This document shows, piece by piece, positions 20,828 to 31,150 of a DNA stretch of 64,000 nt; position 1 is the first letter of the stretch; the number at the start of each line of letters is the position of its first letter. Origin of the DNA: Deinococcus depolymerans (GTDB lineage: Bacteria; Deinococcota; Deinococci; Deinococcales; Deinococcaceae). The stretch spans positions 186,001-250,000 of the forward strand of contig NZ_BAAADB010000004.1 in NCBI RefSeq assembly GCF_039522025.1, given 5' to 3'. The notes under the pieces are model-generated. The model ran no database searches and was not told the DNA's origin. It worked only from the letters and a program-made list of their open reading frames with translations. Both the position numbers and the translations under genes were made by a program.

Positions 20828-22956
20828 CAGTCGGCGGCGCTCTCCCCCACCTGCTCGGCAGCGTGGACGGTGATGGGGGTGCCGTTCACGGCGGCGTTGC
20901 CGGTCAGGGCATCGATGCGCGTGGGGTCGGTCAGGTCGTTCAGGCTGGCTCCGGCGTGCCGGGCGGCGGTGCTCAGGCGGGTGCCGCCGCGGGCGTGGCC
21001 GAAGCCGTGCGGGAGGCAGGCGACGCCGGGCATGACGGTGTCCGTGATTTCCAGCGGCGCGGTGATCTCGCCGACGCGGGAGCGGATCAGGACGGTCTGG
21101 CCGTGTTCGAGGCCCTGGGCGTCGGCGGGGTTGAGTTGCACGGTGCAGCGGTCGGGGCCGCGCATCAGGCGGGGCGTGTTGTGCATCCAGGAGTTGTTGC
21201 TGCGCAGTTGCCGGCGGCCGATCAGGACCAGCGGTTCCGGGGGCTGGTCGAGCGTGGCGCGCAGGCGGGGCAGGTCGGCGAGCATGGGGGCGGGCGCGAG
21301 GTGCAGTTCGCCGGTGGCGGTCAGCAGGCGGCCGGGCAGGCAGGGTTGCAGCGGGCCGAGGTCCACGCCGTGCGGGTTGGCTTTCAGGTCGTCCAGGGTC
21401 AGGCCGCTGCGGCCATGGGTCAGGCCGGCACTCAGGCGCTGTTCGGGCGTGGCGAGGGCCCGGCCGGTCAGGCGCTGCACGAGGCCGTCGAAGATCTGGA
21501 AGTCGAAGCGCTGGTCGGGGCGGATGGGGAAGACCGGCTGGGAGTAGCGGGCGGTGTTGCGCACGGCGAAGTGGTGGAAGATCACGTCGTAGTGCGGGAC
21601 TTCCAGGCCGAAGGCGGGCGGCAGGATCACGTGGGCGTGGCGGGTGGTCTCGTTCAGGTACGGGTCGATGCTGACCATGAAGTCCAGGCTCCCGAGGGCG
21701 CGGTCCAGGGCCTGGCCGTCCGGGACGGACAGGACGGGGTTCCCGGCGACCGTGATCAGCGCGCGGATCTGGCCGTCGCCGGGCGTCAGGATTTCTTCGG
21801 CCAGGGCGACGTTCGGGAGTTCACCGTCGAATTCCGGCAGGCCGCGCACGCGGGTGTGGTGGCGGCCGTGGTGGGTGGCGCCGGCTTTCGCGCCGGCGAG
21901 CAGGTCGAAGGCGGGGGCGGGGAACATCGCGCCGCCCACCGCATCCAGGTGGCCGGTGACGGCGTTCAGGGCGTTCACGAGCCACTGGCACAGCCCGCCG
22001 AATTCCTGGATGCTCAGGCCGATGCGGCCGTACGCGGCGGCGCGGGGCGCAGCAGCGAAGGCGCGGGCGAGTTCGCGGGTCACGCCGGCACTGACGCCCG
22101 TGCGGGCCTCCACCGCTTCCGGCGTGAAGGGAGCGGCGGCGGCCTTCAGGGAATCCAGGCCGGTCATGACGCCGCCCAGGTGCGCGGTGCGCTGCAGGCT
22201 GCTGGCGAAGACCTCGTTCAGCAGGGCCAGCAGGAACAGGGCGTCGGTGCCGGGGCGGATGTGGTGGAAGTCCGTGGCGTACTCGGCGCTCTCGGTGCGG
22301 CGCGGGTCGAGCAGCACGACGCGCCCGCCGCGTGCGCGGATGGCTTTCAGGCGGTCGCGGATGCCGGGCGCGGTCATGATGCTGCCGTTGCTGGCGAGCG
22401 GGTTGGCGCCCATCATCAGGAAGAAGTCGGTGCGGTCCACGTCCGGTATGGGCAGCAGGAGCGGATGCCCGAACATCTCGGCGCCCGCGAAGTGGTGCGG
22501 CAGCTGGTCGATGCTGGTGGCGGTGTAGCGGCTGCGGCTGCCCAGGGCTTTCAGGAACGCCCCGGCGGACAGCAGGGTGCCGCTGTTGTGCACGCTGGGG
22601 TTGCCCTGGAAGGTGGCGACGGCGTCCGCGCCGTGCTGCTCCCGCACGGCCCGGAGTTGCGCGGCGACGTGGTCGAGGGCCGCGTCCCATTCCATGGGTT
22701 CCCAGTGGTCACCGACGCGGCGCATGGGGGTTTTCAGGCGGTCGGGGTCGGCGTGCAGGTCCGGCAACGCCGCGCCCTTGGGGCAGATGTGGCCGCGGCT
22801 GAGGGGGTCGTCGGGGTCGCCGCGCACGTCGGTGACGCGGCCGCCCTGCACGGTGATCTTCAGGCCGCAGATGGCCTCGCACAGGTTGCAGGCGCGGTAG
22901 TGAATGCCGTCGGGGGCGGGGGGGCTGGCGTGCGGGTGGGTGGGATCGGGTGTCAT
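20827..22956 (-). CDS. Molybdopterin-dependent oxidoreductase (formate dehydrogenase/DMSO reductase superfamily)
   Basis: Cytoplasmic enzyme of 709 aa (no Tat signal) carrying bis-MGD and a [4Fe-4S] cluster. The cluster motif is CNLCEAICGLKI with CPKG about 28 residues later. The Mo-binding domain follows (WEPMEWDAALDHVA, FQGNPSVHNSG, FFLMMGANPLASNGS, VVLLDPRRTESAEYATDFHHIRPG-like segment) and a C-terminal MGD-binding domain ends near TPITVHAAE. No Sec or obvious Cys ligand sits in the ATSIDQLPHH region, so the Mo ligand may be Ser or Asp; the substrate is unknown. GGAGGT precedes the start. No partner subunits are adjacent. Confidence 0.85.
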   Translation of the reverse strand: MTPDPTHPHASPPAPDGIHYRACNLCEAICGLKITVQGGRVTDVRGDPDDPLSRGHICPKGAALPDLHADPDRLKTPMRRVGDHWEPMEWDAALDHVAAQLRAVREQHGADAVATFQGNPSVHNSGTLLSAGAFLKALGSRSRYTATSIDQLPHHFAGAEMFGHPLLLPIPDVDRTDFFLMMGANPLASNGSIMTAPGIRDRLKAIRARGGRVVLLDPRRTESAEYATDFHHIRPGTDALFLLALLNEVFASSLQRTAHLGGVMTGLDSLKAAAAPFTPEAVEARTGVSAGVTRELARAFAAAPRAAAYGRIGLSIQEFGGLCQWLVNALNAVTGHLDAVGGAMFPAPAFDLLAGAKAGATHHGRHHTRVRGLPEFDGELPNVALAEEILTPGDGQIRALITVAGNPVLSVPDGQALDRALGSLDFMVSIDPYLNETTRHAHVILPPAFGLEVPHYDVIFHHFAVRNTARYSQPVFPIRPDQRFDFQIFDGLVQRLTGRALATPEQRLSAGLTHGRSGLTLDDLKANPHGVDLGPLQPCLPGRLLTATGELHLAPAPMLADLPRLRATLDQPPEPLVLIGRRQLRSNNSWMHNTPRLMRGPDRCTVQLNPADAQGLEHGQTVLIRSRVGEITAPLEITDTVMPGVACLPHGFGHARGGTRLSTAARHAGASLNDLTDPTRIDALTGNAAVNGTPITVHAAEQVGESAAD

Positions 22957-23603
22957 GGGGGACCTCCGTGGGGTCCGGTCGGGCGACCGGGGAAGCGGGC
23001 GGGGGCCGGCGTGCCTTGCGTTGGTGCGGCGCGTGGGTCCAGCAGGGGGGCGGGATGAGGCGGCAGGTGGAACCAGGCCGCGCCCGGGGGCATGGGGGTT
23101 CCGGCGTCCGTCCGGACCACGGCGGGCGAGACCGGTGGCCTGAGCGGTGAACTGTGGACTGGGTTCAGTATGGCAGTTCTCTGCACGGCCGGTCATGCGG
23201 GACACCCTGGCCGTTCCGGGTGGGCGCGTCCCCCGGGGCGGTGGGCGTCAGGTCTGCCTTCGCGGCCGCCACTCAGGAACGGGAGGTGCGCCACGACGCT
23301 GTTCCCGCGGGCAGCAGTGGTGCGGACCACAGCAACGGTGACTGGGCGGGCTTCCACACCCCTCTAGTCAGGTGAGTGGACGCCCAGCTGACACCTTGAC
23401 AGTTCTGCTTGACCCGCCCCCCCGGTCCCGCGTAGGCTCCCCCTCACGAGTCATACACGATTCGGCCAGCTTTCTCAGACACTCCCTGGAGCTTCTGAAC
23501 CAGAAACCGGCCGTCCATCTCTGCTGTTCAGTCTGTGCGCCCGGACCTGAACCGGCACGGCCGCCCCTCCCCGCGCGCCCTCATCAAGGAGTCACCCCAC
23601 CCC
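22957..23603. other. Intergenic region between divergent genes
   Basis: About 650 bp between the molybdoenzyme gene (minus) and the lipoprotein gene (plus). Apart from the promoter at 23409-23438 I see no RNA gene, repeat or convincing ORF. The small open frames are GC-driven. Confidence 0.5.
23409..23438 (+). promoter_or_regulatory. Probable promoter of the lipoprotein-protease operon
   Basis: TTGACC (-35), 18-bp spacer, TAGGCT (-10), about 165 bp upstream of the ATG at 23604. It fits the housekeeping sigma consensus reasonably. Confidence 0.5.
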
Positions 23604-25616
23604 ATGGCCCTGAAACCCAGCTCCGTCGGCACTGCCCTTCTGCTCGGCACCCTCCTGATCGGTTGCGGCAGCACCCCGCCCAGCGACACCGCCGCCCCCA
23701 CCCTCAACCTCGTCGCCACACCCAACCCCGTCACCGCCGAGGGCACCTTCACCCTGAACGCCGACGCCAAGGACGACACCGGCGTCACCCGCGTCGAGTT
23801 CTTCGAGGGCAGCACCAAACTCGGTGAAGACACCGCCGCGCCCTTCGAGTGGCCGGTGCCCGTCAACGCCGTCATGAACGGCAAACGCACCTACGCCGCC
23901 AGCGCCTACGACGCCGCCGGCAACAAGACCAGCACAAGCACCGAAGTCACGGTCGCCATCACCGCCACCACCGCCCCCCTCAGGGGCACGGTCGTGGACC
24001 AGAACATCGGCGCGCCCGTCGCGGGCAGCACCATCACCGTGCTGCGTGAAGGCAAGGCGCTCGGCACCGTCACCACGGGCGCCGACGGCACCTTCACCCT
24101 CAGCGGCCTGAGCGCCGGCACGTACGACCTCAAGGCCCGCAAGAGCGGCATGGCCGGCTCGGACCTGTACGGCGTGACGGTCGGCACCGACACGCCCAGC
24201 GTGAGCCTCGTGCAGCGCCCCGCCTTCGAGACGAGCGCCACGACCGACCCCACCAAACTGGTCATCACCCGCGCCGACGGCAGCCCCATCGCGGGCGCGA
24301 CCTTCACGGACAAGGTGGACTTCCGCATCAAGACCGCCGCCGACAGCAACCACGTCGGCCCGGTCCGCATCATGTACGCGCAGCTGGGCCGCACCCCCGG
24401 CAGCGGCAGCGTGACCGGCTCCACGACCGCCAGCAACTGGAACTACTCGCCGCCCCAGGACCAGACCGGCGTGATCGACACGGACAAGGTGACCACCAGC
24501 GGCAACTTCACCGCCGGGTTCGGCAGCGCCACCGGCGAGCGCGTCTACCTGGAAATCATGACGGTGGACTTCAACTACAACTACGCCCGCTACGTCGTGC
24601 CGATCAACCTGATCAACACGGGCGCGGCCGCGGCCCCCACCGTGACCGCCCCGACCGGCGTGGCCGCCACCGCCTTCACCCTGAAGCAGGAAGGCTCGTG
24701 GACCACCCCCTACGGCGTGCCCACCCCGGACGCCGCCCCGAACGGCAGCGGTGTGTTCGTGGAGGTCCGCTGGTGCTACACCAACGTGGCCGCCAAGCCC
24801 TTCGCGTTCGACATCGAGCGCTCCAGCGACGGCACGACCTTCACGAAGATCGGCACGGTGGGCGGCGGCGCGGACGCGGCGGCCTGCAACGCCGACCAGT
24901 CCCTGCGGCCCTTCAACTTCAAGGACACCAGCGCTGACCTGAGCGTCGGGAAGACCTTCACGTACCGCGTCAAGGCGCGCGGCGCGAACACCGTGGCCGG
25001 CACGGACAGCAAGACCACGCCCCTGGCGCAGTTCACGCCGACCTTCATCGCCCCGGCCGACGAGACGACCGGCGTGAGCCTGACCCCCACCTTCGTGATC
25101 GGCCAGAACCAGACCGCCATCGGCGCGGACGGCGCGGCATACAACCTGAGCGTCACGGACCTGATGACGCAGGGCGGCTACACCCTGCCCGGCAGCGCCG
25201 GCAACGCCCTGATCCGCGTGGAGGAAGGCACCGGCACGGCCGGGAACGGCATTCCCGCCGGGCAGTCCCTGGTGTTCACCCGCACCGGCACCCGCTTCGG
25301 CGGCCCCACCACCGCCGCCAGCATCCTGACCGACACCAGCGGACGGTACCTGGCCAGCAAACCCAACCTGTTCCCGGTCGACACGGCCGCGCATACCGTC
25401 AGCATGCCCTGGAACGTGCTGGTCAGCACGCCCCTGCAGGCCCTGCGCCCCTACAAGTGGCAGATGAACTCCGGCGTGGCGTACAAGTACGCGCCCACCG
25501 AAGGCAACCGCATCTCGGCGTACTCGGTGTACACCTGGCAGTCCGGCCTGGTCGGCCCGATCAACCAGACGCGCGCCGTGAACCTCAACTGGGATTTCAT
25601 CACCGGCGAGAAGTGA
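23604..25616 (+). CDS. Secreted lipoprotein with Ig-like and carboxypeptidase-regulatory-like domains
   Basis: Protein of 670 aa. The lipobox LLIGC places the lipid-modified Cys at residue 21. Next is an Ig-like unit (TLNLVATPNPVTAEGTFTLN..VEFFEGSTKLGEDTAAPF..AYDAAGNKT, about 30-115), then a CarboxypepD-regulatory-like unit (GTVVDQNIGAPVAGSTITVL..GTYDLKARKSG, about 120-185), then a long b-rich C-terminal region with possible fibronectin-like repeats (FDIERSSDGTTFTKIG). Start 23604 follows AAGGAG by 11 bp. No enzymatic motif is visible; it is likely a cell-surface structural or binding protein. It is 55 bp before a protease gene and probably cotranscribed. Confidence 0.75.
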   Translation: MALKPSSVGTALLLGTLLIGCGSTPPSDTAAPTLNLVATPNPVTAEGTFTLNADAKDDTGVTRVEFFEGSTKLGEDTAAPFEWPVPVNAVMNGKRTYAASAYDAAGNKTSTSTEVTVAITATTAPLRGTVVDQNIGAPVAGSTITVLREGKALGTVTTGADGTFTLSGLSAGTYDLKARKSGMAGSDLYGVTVGTDTPSVSLVQRPAFETSATTDPTKLVITRADGSPIAGATFTDKVDFRIKTAADSNHVGPVRIMYAQLGRTPGSGSVTGSTTASNWNYSPPQDQTGVIDTDKVTTSGNFTAGFGSATGERVYLEIMTVDFNYNYARYVVPINLINTGAAAAPTVTAPTGVAATAFTLKQEGSWTTPYGVPTPDAAPNGSGVFVEVRWCYTNVAAKPFAFDIERSSDGTTFTKIGTVGGGADAAACNADQSLRPFNFKDTSADLSVGKTFTYRVKARGANTVAGTDSKTTPLAQFTPTFIAPADETTGVSLTPTFVIGQNQTAIGADGAAYNLSVTDLMTQGGYTLPGSAGNALIRVEEGTGTAGNGIPAGQSLVFTRTGTRFGGPTTAASILTDTSGRYLASKPNLFPVDTAAHTVSMPWNVLVSTPLQALRPYKWQMNSGVAYKYAPTEGNRISAYSVYTWQSGLVGPINQTRAVNLNWDFITGEK

Positions 25617-25671
25617 CCCCCGGCCGCCCCCGTTTCCCCACCGCACCGACACTCCACAGCGAGGCCCCACG

Positions 25672-27753
25672 ATGCCCATGAACCCGTCCACCCTTGCCCG
25701 CACCCTGGGCGTCCTGAGCGTGACCGCCCTGCTGGCCGCCTGCTCGCAGCAGACGCCCGCCGCCGCCACCCCCAGCCCCGCCACCCCCGCCAGCGAGATC
25801 GCCCTGAACGCCGGGCAGTCCTACGTGAAGAACGAACTGGTCGTCGGGTACGACAGCGAGGCCAGCCTGAACGCCGCCGCCGCCAGCCTGGGCGGCACGG
25901 TCGTGCGCACCATCCCGGAAATCCGCACCGCGCTGATCCGCGTCAGCGGCGACGCCCTGAAGGCCAGCGCCCTGGCCGCCAACCTGAACGGCCTGCGCTA
26001 CGCCAGCGTGAACACCGTCGTGCAGCCCGAGAAGGCCCCGACCGTCCAGCCCACCAGCCTGACGCCGCAGGCCGCCAGCGCCGACCAGATCTTCGACAAA
26101 CTCCCGCAGTACGCGCTTGACCCCCGCCACCTGAACGCCAAGGTCGCCTGGGACAAGGGCCTGACCGGCAAGGGCGTGCTGGTCGCGCTGATCGACGATC
26201 CGGCCGACGTGACCCACCCGGACCTCGCGCCCAACTGGGCCGGGAAGGCCTTCGACCCCCTGGAAGCGAAGGTGTACACCGACGGCGCGGCCTGGAAGGC
26301 ACACTTCCAGAAACCCGAGAACGAGCACGGCACGTACGTGTCCTCCAGCATGATCGCCGCGAAGAACGGCGAGGGCATCGTGGGCCTCGCCTACGAGGCG
26401 AAGTTCATGCCGGTCGTGATGTTCGATCCCGGCGGGTACTCCAGCTTCAACATCGCGCTGGGAGCGGTGTGGGCCACGAACAACGGCGCGCGCGTCATCA
26501 ACAACTCCTGGGGCGGCGGCGTGAGCTTCGGACCGGTCAAGGACGCCTTCGACTACGCCATGTCGCGCGGCACCACTGTCGTCGCCAGCATGGGCAACTC
26601 GTACCACGACGAGTTCCAGTACCCGGCGGCGCTGCCCGGCATCATCGCGTCCGGCGCGATCGACGGCAGCAACCGCAAGGTCACCTTCAGCACCAGCGGC
26701 CGTCACATCTCCAGCAGCGCCCCCGGGCAGGACACCATGCTCGCCAACCCCACCTGGCTGGGCGGCGGGTACGCCCTGATATCCGGCACCAGCTTCTCGT
26801 CGCCGTACACGGCCGCCGTGGCCGCGCTGGTCCTGCAGAAATGCCCGGCCGCCACGCCCTACCAGGTGCGCCGCGTGATGGAGATGAACGCCAACGGCGC
26901 CATCGGCAGCAACCCCACGGGCTTCGACCGTGACACCGGCTGGGGCGGCCTGGACGCCGGGAAGATCGCGCAGACCCTCACCGACTGCGCCGCGCTGCCC
27001 GAGAAGGGCGCGAACGTGCACGTGAACCTCGCGTACGTGAACGGCAACGGCACCCAGAAGGGCCTGCTGGGCGACGTGATCCTGCGCGGCCAGGGCATGC
27101 GCGCCGGCGCGACCGACGACCCCACCCCGCTGTACGTCAGCCCCACCGACGAGAACGGCGACGTGCGCTTCAGCGAGATCAAGCCCGGCACGTACGACGT
27201 GTACGTGGCTGGCCCCGACCTGAGCGCCACCGGCGGCGCCACCGAGGACCGCGGCCGGTTCACGGGCACGCTGGTCGCCACGAGCGGCAGCACGTACTTC
27301 AAACCCGACGAGGCGCGCGTGCTGCTGCCCGCCACCTTCGTCGAAACCAACCCCACCGACCCCTACGAACCCAACGACAGCGAGGCGGACGCCAAACCCA
27401 TCGCCTACGGCCAGACGACGCAGCAGGCGTACATCTACGGTCAGGACATGGACTACGACTACTTCACCTTCACGGGCGCCGCCGGTGACGCCATCAAGGC
27501 CGAGATGCTGGCCGCCGCGCAGCTGGGCGGCAAACTGGACGCCTACCTGTACCTGCTCGACAGCACCGGCAAGGTCATCGCCGAGAACGACGACCGCGGC
27601 ACCCCCCGCATCGACAGTGACAGCGAGATCACCTTCACGCTGCCTGCCGCCGGCAGGTACTACCTCGTGGCGACGAGCTACAGCATCACCGAGGGCGGCG
27701 TGGACAGCGACCCCTTCAACAAGTACCGCCTGAAACTCAGCAAAACCAACTGA
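25672..27753 (+). CDS. S8 (subtilisin-like) serine peptidase lipoprotein with PPC domain
   Basis: Protease of 693 aa. Lipobox LLAAC puts the anchor at Cys24. Residues ~50-120 look like an inhibitor-type propeptide (VKNELVVGYDSEASLNAAAA). The catalytic domain has Asp near 175 (VLVALIDDPADVTHPDL), His219 (ENEHGTYVSS), oxyanion Asn in INNSWGG (~277) and Ser374 (SGTSFSSPYTAAVAAL). A carboxypeptidase-like segment (~440-530) and a pre-peptidase C-terminal domain (PYEPNDSEADAKPI..DYDYFTF, ~560-693) follow. All catalytic residues are present. Possibly extracellular nutrient scavenging, or processing of the lipoprotein encoded just upstream (inference). Confidence 0.9.
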   Translation: MPMNPSTLARTLGVLSVTALLAACSQQTPAAATPSPATPASEIALNAGQSYVKNELVVGYDSEASLNAAAASLGGTVVRTIPEIRTALIRVSGDALKASALAANLNGLRYASVNTVVQPEKAPTVQPTSLTPQAASADQIFDKLPQYALDPRHLNAKVAWDKGLTGKGVLVALIDDPADVTHPDLAPNWAGKAFDPLEAKVYTDGAAWKAHFQKPENEHGTYVSSSMIAAKNGEGIVGLAYEAKFMPVVMFDPGGYSSFNIALGAVWATNNGARVINNSWGGGVSFGPVKDAFDYAMSRGTTVVASMGNSYHDEFQYPAALPGIIASGAIDGSNRKVTFSTSGRHISSSAPGQDTMLANPTWLGGGYALISGTSFSSPYTAAVAALVLQKCPAATPYQVRRVMEMNANGAIGSNPTGFDRDTGWGGLDAGKIAQTLTDCAALPEKGANVHVNLAYVNGNGTQKGLLGDVILRGQGMRAGATDDPTPLYVSPTDENGDVRFSEIKPGTYDVYVAGPDLSATGGATEDRGRFTGTLVATSGSTYFKPDEARVLLPATFVETNPTDPYEPNDSEADAKPIAYGQTTQQAYIYGQDMDYDYFTFTGAAGDAIKAEMLAAAQLGGKLDAYLYLLDSTGKVIAENDDRGTPRIDSDSEITFTLPAAGRYYLVATSYSITEGGVDSDPFNKYRLKLSKTN

Positions 27754-27842
27754 CCGCTGCCGTCAGAGGCCCCGAACAGCGGGTGCAGGCGGAGTCGACA
27801 GACGCGCCGACTGCCCCGCGACGGGACCGAAAGCCGCTGTGA

Positions 27843-27900
27843 GCGCGGGTACAGCAACTCCCCCCATCCGCAACGGTGGGGGGAGTTGCCGTACCCGCGC
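27843..27900. terminator. Long terminator-like hairpin
   Basis: A stem of 10 + 13 bp interrupted by one A/C mismatch (GCGCGGGTAC, then GCAACTCCCCCCA, each with complements) and a 10-nt loop. It lies 89 bp after the S8 protease stop. Confidence 0.75.
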
Positions 27901-27953
27901 CGGAGGGACGACGGCAGGAGCGCCGGGCACCCCGCTGGTTCGTGCGCCGGGTC

Positions 27954-28107
27954 ATACGGACTGTCGTCTGTTTCGCCCTCCACCCGGAACGTCACCGGGT
28001 TGCCAACTCCCGGCCCGACAGTCCTCTGTGCTCCCACCCTGCGGCGCAGCCCTGCGGGTCCGCCCGGGTTGAACGGGGTTGGTCGACCGTTCAACCGGAG
28101 TCCGTAG
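27954..28107 (-). repeat. Dispersed palindromic repeat, copy R7 (diverged)
   Basis: Reverse orientation; starts ATACGGACTGTCGTCTGTTT, retains CCGGAACGTCACCGGGTTGC and GGGTCCGCCCGGGTTGAACG, and ends CAACCGGAGTCCGTAG. About 20 bp longer than consensus. Confidence 0.75.
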
Positions 28108-28148
28108 CGAACAGGGGCGGCGGGACGCGCGGCCCGTCGCCTGAACGC

Positions 28149-28154
28149 TAGCCT
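28149..28154 (+). promoter_or_regulatory. -10 element of a probable leaderless transcript
   Basis: TAGCCT ends only 6 nt before the ATG at 28161, and no ribosome-binding site is present. This spacing is the signature of leaderless mRNAs, which are common in Deinococcus. Confidence 0.5.
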
Positions 28155-28160
28155 GGGCGC

Positions 28161-29312
28161 ATGACCTTCCCCGAGTTCACGGCCGAGCAGGCGCAGGTGG
28201 TGGCCCGCGCCGTCCACGCCATTCAGGAACACGCGCCCGAGTGCGAGGCGGCGCAGGACGTGACGCCGGGGGCGGCACTGGCCCTCTCGCAGAGCGGGTA
28301 CACGCGCCTGACCGTGCCCACGGACGCAGGTGGACTGGGCGCATCCCTGGGCGTGTTCGCGCGCGCGCAGGCCAGGGTGGGCCGCGCGGACGCCAGCCTC
28401 GCGCTGATCCTGGCGATGCACGGGCACGTGACGGGCGCGGCATTCCAGGGGGGCAGCCTGCCGCCGCACCTGCTGGACGCCGTGGCGGGCGCGGGCGTGC
28501 GCGGCGAGCTGCTGAACGCCCTGGCGAGCGAGCCGGAGCTGGGCAGCCCGTCGCGCGGGGGGCTGCCGCGCACGGTGGCGACCCCGGACGGCAGCGGCTT
28601 CGAGAGTGGCCTGTGGTTCGTGACGGGCCGCAAGACCTGGAGTACCGGCGCGCGGGCGCTGCGCTGGGCGCTGGTGTCGGCCGCCACGCCGGACGGCCGG
28701 GTGGGCCGCTACTGGGTGGACCTGCGCGGTGAGGGCGTGCGCGTCGAGCCGACCTGGCAGGGCGCGCTGGCCCTGCGCGGCAGCGGCAGTCACGACGTGG
28801 TGTTCGACCGGGCGCCCGCCGCGCTCCAGGCACCGCCGGCAGCGTCTCACCCGGCGAGCAGCGCGTGGTTCTGGACGGCGGTGGCCGCCACGTACCTGGG
28901 TGTGGGTGAGGCGGCGCTGGACGCCCTGCGCCGCTACGCGCACGAGCGGGTGCCGACCGCGCTGGGCGCCCCGATCGCCACGCTGCCGCGCGTGCAGGAG
29001 ACAGTGGGTCGCGTCGGGGCGCAGCTGCTGGCGGCGCGGACGCTGCTGGCACACGCGACGGCCACCTGGGACGCGCAGCCGGAGGCCGGGGCGGTCCCGC
29101 TGATCGGCGCGGCGAAGGCGGTCTGCACGAACGCCGCCGTGGACGCCACGGACCTCGCCATGCGCGCGGCCGGGGGCGGCGCCCTGACGGCCGCGCTGCC
29201 GCTGGGGAAGCTGCTGCGGGACGCCCGCGCGGGCCTGACGCACCCGCCGGGCGAGGACGCCGCCTTCACCGCGTACGGCGCGGCGCTGCTGGACGCCCCC
29301 AACCGGGCGTAG
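28161..29312 (+). CDS. Acyl-CoA dehydrogenase family protein
   Basis: Flavoenzyme of 383 aa resembling the acyl-CoA dehydrogenase superfamily: N-terminal helical domain (FTAEQAQVVARAVHAIQEH), the YTRLTVPTDAGGLGASLG segment, a middle b domain (GLWFVTGRKTWSTGA) and C-terminal helices (LPRVQETVGRVGAQLLAARTLLAHA, NAAVDATDLAMRAAGGGALT). The usual catalytic Glu is not evident from inspection, and it is closest in look to the DszC/SfnB-like or hydroxylase-type branch. Substrate unknown. Its stop is 3 bp from the stop of the convergent phosphatase gene. Confidence 0.78.
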   Translation: MTFPEFTAEQAQVVARAVHAIQEHAPECEAAQDVTPGAALALSQSGYTRLTVPTDAGGLGASLGVFARAQARVGRADASLALILAMHGHVTGAAFQGGSLPPHLLDAVAGAGVRGELLNALASEPELGSPSRGGLPRTVATPDGSGFESGLWFVTGRKTWSTGARALRWALVSAATPDGRVGRYWVDLRGEGVRVEPTWQGALALRGSGSHDVVFDRAPAALQAPPAASHPASSAWFWTAVAATYLGVGEAALDALRRYAHERVPTALGAPIATLPRVQETVGRVGAQLLAARTLLAHATATWDAQPEAGAVPLIGAAKAVCTNAAVDATDLAMRAAGGGALTAALPLGKLLRDARAGLTHPPGEDAAFTAYGAALLDAPNRA

Positions 29313-29315
29313 GCT

Positions 29316-30007
29316 TCAGCGCCAGGAGATCAGGTCGGGCGGCAGGTGGTGCGTCTCGTTGAAGGAGTCGAGGCTGACGCGCCCGCCCCCGAAGGTCAGG
29401 CGGGTGACCGAGGCGTTCTTCACGCGCCAGTTCAGGGCCAGCGCGGAGGCGTCCGGGGCGTCCAGGGCGAGGGCGACGGTCAGGCCGATCACGCCGCCGC
29501 TGGTGAAGGCCAGCACGGTCGAGCCGCCGCCCAGGCGCAGCACGTCGGCCAGCGCGGCCCGGACGCGCGCCCGGAACTCCGACCAGGGTTCGACCTGGCT
29601 ATCGGTGAGGGTCCCGGCCTGCCACGCAGCCGCCAGGGCCTCGAGGTATTTCTGGAAGGCGCGGTTGCGTTCCGGGCCGCCGGTCTCCGCGGCCAGTTCG
29701 TCGGCCAGCGCCGCGAAGGCCGGGTCACGCCCGGCCAGGAGGGGGGCGAGGTGGCCGACCAGTCCGTCCCCGTCGAATTCCGCGAGGCGGGCGTCGAGGG
29801 TGGGTTCGGGCCAGCCGTCCTGATGGGCGAGCTGCGCGCTGCGCCGCTGCCTGACCAGTGGGCCGTGCAGGACGTGCGTGGGCCGCACGCCTGCCGCGTG
29901 CAGGGCCGCGCCGACCGTGCGGGCCTGCTGCTCACCCAGCGGGGAGAGGCGGTCGGTGTCCGCTTCGAACGGCGTGGCCTGCCCGTGGCGGATCAGGATC
30001 AGTTCGC

Positions 30008-30011
<4 letters not shown>
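29316..30011 (-). CDS. Histidine phosphatase family protein
   Basis: Phosphoglycerate-mutase-like phosphatase of 231 aa. The phosphohistidine motif is LILIRHGQATPFE (RHG at residues ~8-10), with VLHGPLVRQRRSAQL and the C-terminal LAFTSGGVIGLTVALAL, where family members usually have His in the GG segment; here Ser-Gly-Gly is seen, which is worth noting. GTG start overlaps the stop of the APH-like gene (GTGA). As last gene of the run it may remove a phosphate put on by the kinase next door, but this is only inference. Confidence 0.82.

Positions 30012-31146
<1,135 letters not shown>

Positions 31147-31150
<4 letters not shown>

Larger units (their letters stand above)
27754..28160. other. Intergenic region: terminator plus repeat
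   Basis: About 400 bp after the protease gene. It holds a long hairpin (27843-27900), the repeat copy R7 (27954-28107) and a leaderless-type -10 (28149-28154) for the next gene. No coding sequence recognised. Confidence 0.5.

Noticed and set aside
22953..23186. 77-aa minus-strand frame upstream of the molybdoenzyme gene
   Set aside because: Pro/Ala-rich translation with no motif or ribosome site; looks like GC-driven noise.
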